A stretch of 64,000 nucleotides of DNA from Gymnothorax reevesii. Taxonomy: Eukaryota > Chordata > Actinopteri > Anguilliformes > Muraenidae. The position numbers and the translations under genes are program-made. Shown one piece after another: positions 60,001 through 64,000 of this stretch (position 1 is the first letter of the stretch; every line of letters starts with the position of its first letter). The DNA is taken from NCBI GenBank assembly GCA_029721435.1, contig CM056588.1, forward strand, positions 39,821,430 to 39,885,429, written 5' to 3'. The notes below the pieces were generated by a model. The model was not told where the DNA came from. It searched no databases and saw nothing but the letters and a program-made list of their open reading frames with translations.

Positions 60001-61596
60001 ACAAAGCCTTATAAAATATGCAAAAACACCTTCAACATGCGGGCAACAACCAATTTTAAAAATGTTTTCAATTTACTATTGGCTTGGTTCTGGCTCTTTA
60101 GCTCAGCCAAGAGATAAAGTGCTGAGAATCTTGACAGATTTGCCTTAATGTAGAAGTAGTACATGCTGGTGTAAACACCTTCTTTAGCATTTGCCTGCAA
60201 AAAAAAAAGTACTGATGCCCTGTATTGTGTTTTATGTGAGCTGGGACTGATTTTATCATCGGACAGGAGGCAAGTAAGGGTTTGATTAGCCAAAAAATAC
60301 GTCCATGTCTGCACAAAAATCTAGAACTTCGGAATCGTGTGATACTTTACGGTGCATGAAGTCATAGAAACTATTTATTATTTCTCAGTTATCAAATCAG
60401 GAAAATTACCAGACAAATATTAATAATATAACTTTTTTCAATTTTACTCCTAAAACCAATTTCGTGTTTTTTAATGGAACAAAAGACAACACCAGCTATG
60501 AAGTAGGCTATACTTGACCTAATTCTGCCTAACCGAAGTATTTTGGCGGGACCGAGCCACGGGGAAACACAGATTGGGAACACACAGAATAAACGACAGT
60601 AGGCTACTCACACATACTTGACGCGCGCCATTAATGTCAGCGGTGAGAATTTGAGTTCACCTTTGTTGTTAGATTTCCTCTCTGGCTTAAACTGCACTGT
60701 TTGGCCTCTCGTGCGCAGGGGGTTTCAGGTTTCTGGCACGCAAAGGGCAGCGCGTGGGTTCCTCTCAAGTTGATATATGCACATTTCTGCAAAAGGGGGC
60801 ACGAAGCAGGTTAGGTTCTGAGACGACCTTGAAAATAGATGCGATGATTAAACATGTGCATAAAATTAAACAAAACAGTGGCAGACACACAGTGGGCGGA
60901 GGGAAATTTCACCTATTGATTTCAAAAGGTTTGCAATACCTCCAATAACTCATAAAATTATACCACTTACATGTTCAATATTATCGTGCCGAGATGCCAG
61001 CATGATATGAGTTGTAATCACAAGCTCACAAAATGTGGTGTGGTTTAACCAACTGCCAGGGCCCGCAACCTTTTCCTCTGATGGGAATTTAGCGCCAGAA
61101 ATAATTTCCTGTGAAACTCTACAATGAAATTCTCCAACAAATATATTTGATCCTCGTGTACAAATTTAAAGCGCGGCTCTGATTATTATTTTTTACTTCT
61201 ACAAAATAACAAATGCAACCCCCTTGACGTCCCGAGTCCACGGAGATCACTCAAGGGACCACTATTTCCAAGAGCCTTTGAAATCCATACGCGTGCCCGT
61301 ATATACTCATAAACCTGGTTACATCTAGTCGCCGAGCCTCCTAGGAGCGAATGAACAGCACAAGACACTCAAGTCACTCTATGGGGAAATGATTTGATAT
61401 TGTAGGGCTTAATACCGCCGGGGGAAAAAAACTTTTTTGCGCAAAAATGGCCGAGAGGAAAACGAATCATAAAATTGTCTACAGACACTTCATTTAATGT
61501 AACTTTAAAGGTAAATGAATGCGCTCAGCTCTGCTTTCCCTGGGCAAAGTCTCCGGTTGATTAACAGTTGAGAAACTGTGTCACAGCCATTAAATC
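60001..61596. other. alx4 5' flanking DNA, nothing recognised
   Basis: Single-copy looking DNA without repeats or coding homology. Confidence 0.35.
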
Positions 61597-62069
61597 GCTC
61601 TTTCTATTGGTCCTCATATTAAATCAGTTCAAATTCATATCCTAATTATATTACTGACTTGTGTACCCCTGCCCAAGTATACACATTTACAACAGAAATG
61701 GTTTCTCTCCTGTAAAGTCAAGACCGGCCCTCGTTCACTCATCGAATCTACATAATAAGTGAGACCAGGTTCTTGGTTTTTTGGGCAGCGTCCTCAACAA
61801 AAAGAGGCATTTTTGTTTCTTCTCTCAACCTTAAGGGGGCTTGGGCAGCTTGAAGTTTCTGGAAAACATCTGAATCATTTTATAACCAACCCCAGCTGCT
61901 GCGCTTGTGACTGTGAGTGCGTGTGTGCGTCTGTGTTTGTGTGTTCGTGCGTGTGTGTGTCTTTCCGTGAGGAACAGCCAGAGAGGGAAGAGAGTATCTA
62001 TTTGCCTGGCTCTCGAGAAAGAAAAGGAGGGGGAAAAACTGGACATCGTTTTCGCCTCTTTTTTTAGGG
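61597..62069 (+). promoter_or_regulatory. alx4: putative alx4 promoter-proximal region and 5' UTR
   Basis: An inverted CCAAT box (ATTGG, 61606-61610) lies 460 bases before the start codon. No convincing TATA box is present. A TG-rich stretch at 61906-61963 probably falls in the 5' UTR; it produces frames on both strands (61759-62067 +, 61831-62121 -) that have no homologues known to me. The transcription start cannot be fixed from sequence. Confidence 0.3.
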
Positions 62070-62415
62070 ATGAACGCCGAGGCGTGCGTTTCATACTGCG
62101 ACATGACATCCATGGATTCATATTATAGTCCGTCAGCGCCGCAAGGAAGGGATCACCAGGCGAACCCTTTCAGGACATTCCAAGCAAGTGACACCAAATA
62201 CAGTCCCAGTTTCCTAACCAACAAAGGACAGCCGTTTGGAGAAAAGTCACGGAGCCCGTTCCAGCAGGATTGCCAGTCATTGGACGCCACAGTGGCGGAA
62301 GGCACATTCAACAAATACCACCTCTTTGTGCAGAGATCTTCTTGTAAAACTCCCCCCGACGGTAGCAAACTCCTTCAGGAAAGCGGACAGAACGGAGCGC
62401 TCATCTCCTGCTATG
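62070..62415 (+). CDS. alx4: ALX homeobox 4-type protein, coding exon 1 (partial gene)
   Basis: This exon encodes the first 115 residues plus one base of a split codon and ends at a strong GTAAGT donor (62416-62421), phase 1. The N-terminus MNAEACVSYC, the YYSP at residues 18-21 and the SCKTPPDGSK segment (residues 91-100) are characteristic of vertebrate ALX4; the last exon residues ISCY also fit the human exon junction. The Pro/Gln-rich expansion of mammalian ALX4 is absent, making the exon shorter. The paired-type homeodomain and C-terminal OAR motif are in later exons beyond the window. Known family role: nuclear transcription factor in craniofacial and limb mesenchyme. The start is set by homology, with a G at -3. 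Which fish paralogue (a or b) it is cannot be decided here. Confidence 0.93.
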
Positions 62416-64000
62416 GTAAGTACCCATAAGTGCCACGAGAAATTCCGCGCCCATAGCCCAGATACCCAATAGTCGGCCGCCGGGAGCATATGCGCAGGCA
62501 TATGACGAGTCGGGATGAGACTAGGCTCGGGCAGGGAACTGTGTGTATTGTCTCAGTAGGAACCTCATTCAATATATCATAGAATTAAGCAAAAACGGGC
62601 ACCGCGAGGCATCAAAAGGCGCAGGATAGTCGCCAAGAGATAGTTTGTGTGAGGTTTATTTTTCTGCGATTACAGTTTGCGTTTTTACCAGTGGGGAACG
62701 TGTGTAGGAGGAAAATATATAAAACCCATAGGGCATGACACAACACCCTTCGCATTAATTTTATTTAGAATTTTCATGGTGAATAAATTCTTTGGAAGCG
62801 ACAGCATGTCTGTGATATTTGACTGCATGACGTCACCAATCACGGTTGAATTATTACAGAATATGACAGACTGACTTTAGAAGGTCCGCCGGAGGAAATT
62901 GGAAGTGGAAGGCCCAGAGTCGCCATTATCGGAGCTCTAACTCGGCGTTTTAACAATTGCATCAAAGCATCTGACACCAAATGATTATTTTCAAAGCAAA
63001 TGCACGTTACTTCGCCACTTACTGCAATTACAACAACTAGCCTATGCTAGAACACAATTATGAAGATTGAATTTTGCCTCTAACAAACGAATTAAATTAT
63101 GTTTAATGTGATAATCGGCATCGCAATCCTTATTATTGAAGATGAATCGGGCAATTGAGTTAACACATTTACAAACAGGGGCAATAAAAACAGGACAACT
63201 AGCCTGCATACAAGCTTGCCTGCGATTGTCATTGGGAAAAAAAAAACCATTAATTTGTATTACATGTCGAACAAGCAGAAGACATTTGTGCACAAACATT
63301 TTTAATCATTCAAAGTTTTTTTATATATAAATTTAATTCCCATTGTTAACAAAACGTTCAATCTTTCCAAAAGTCACAACGTATGCCTTCCATTGGAAAA
63401 CGAGCGCTCTCCGATCAGACCAGTACCCAAAGAGAGGAAAGCCGGGCTCTTCGCAAAAGGGGAGAAAAAAAATTCGAAACAAGACTAGACTATAACATTG
63501 ATCACTTAAGATGACAGTATTTTTAATGGACAAAGTTTACCGGAAATGAGGAATAAGGTTGATCCATTCATTTGATAAATTGGTTCCGTCATTCGGACAA
63601 TCGAAATAGAACAAAATGATGACATCAATTTAAGGAAAATAATTTGAATGAAGCTGCACAGGATCCTCATCATCGTGCTAAAAACACAGTTCGCCCATAA
63701 ATTTCAGACCGTAGGATACTACAAGCCAGACTGAGAGTCTGAACTTGGACAAGTTCTTACTAACATTAATAATCATCAATGACTACGTGACGAGTCGGGA
63801 TGATATGTCGAGTGTATGATTATCTAGTGTTTAGGCCTAGGTCTAATGCACTCCACTGAAAGCACAGATCTTAATCGCAGTGGACAAACGTTAACTTTGC
63901 GTCCACATTATGTTAATTCAATGTGTAAATGCAAATAGCCTACTGAGCAAAAGAACTAAAATTAGTCTAAAACTATTTTTGCACCACATTTTTCATTTCG
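62416..64000 (+). other. alx4: alx4 intron 1 (partial)
   Basis: Begins GTAAGTACC. No homeodomain exon appears before the window ends. A perfect 16-mer TGACGAGTCGGGATGA occurs at 62503 and 63788. No transposon or simple repeat is recognised apart from an A run at 63238-63247. Confidence 0.8.

Noticed and set aside
61759..62067. 102-residue frame just upstream of alx4 in another reading frame
   Set aside because: Cys/Val-rich translation of a TG-rich 5' UTR stretch; at most an upstream ORF, with no evidence of translation.

Overview
The window reads as nuclear DNA of a teleost (or at least ray-finned) fish. Two developmental genes can be recognised from their protein sequence: a complete three-exon lmo2-type LIM-only gene on the + strand near the left edge (coding exons 2988-3028, 3531-3746 and 4925-5144, together 158 codons), and the first coding exon of an aristaless-like homeobox gene of the alx4 type on the + strand near the right edge (62070-62415), whose homeodomain exons lie beyond the window. 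The repeats are also fish-like: several Tc1-type transposons, hAT and piggyBac derivatives, LINE tails, a tRNA-type SINE-like repeat and many CA/TG microsatellites.

Layout: 1-2880 is lmo2 upstream DNA beginning with a copy of an unclassified repeat. 2880-6120 is lmo2 with promoter, two short introns and a probable 3' UTR. About 6-57 kb is a roughly 50-kb gene desert in which no host exon could be supported, but which holds many mobile elements. These are a Tc1 copy (8.17-9.68 kb), a hAT/Charlie-like non-autonomous element with a perfect 8-bp target duplication (12.39-13.08 kb), a 3.8-kb hAT-like element that interrupts the same unclassified repeat seen at the window start and that itself contains a broken Tc1 (27.88-31.70 kb), a hAT-type MITE (35.83-36.03 kb), a SINE-like piece (37.4-37.6 kb), a TTAGCACT-rich minisatellite (37.79-38.47 kb), a fold-back element (40.51-40.71 kb), a piggyBac-like MITE (41.05-41.72 kb), and two further Tc1 copies (47.2-48.8 and 49.0-51.4 kb), the last carrying a LINE insertion. 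From about 51.4 kb to the alx4 start the DNA is mostly single-copy and AT-rich, with few recognisable transposons. This is where alx4 regulatory sequence would be expected, and it contains recurring short motifs that I cannot name.

The two genes are not known to act in one pathway: Lmo2 is a nuclear scaffold for haematopoietic/endothelial transcription complexes, Alx4 a paired-type homeodomain factor of craniofacial and limb mesenchyme. In human both lie on the short arm of chromosome 11 but far apart, so their adjacency here probably reflects loss of intervening genes. I found no CRISPR array, prokaryotic operon, credible functional RNA gene or complete novel protein gene. The best candidates for something unusual are noncoding: nested transposons with an unoccupied relative of the target repeat in the same window, fold-back DNA, and repeated short motifs upstream of and inside alx4.
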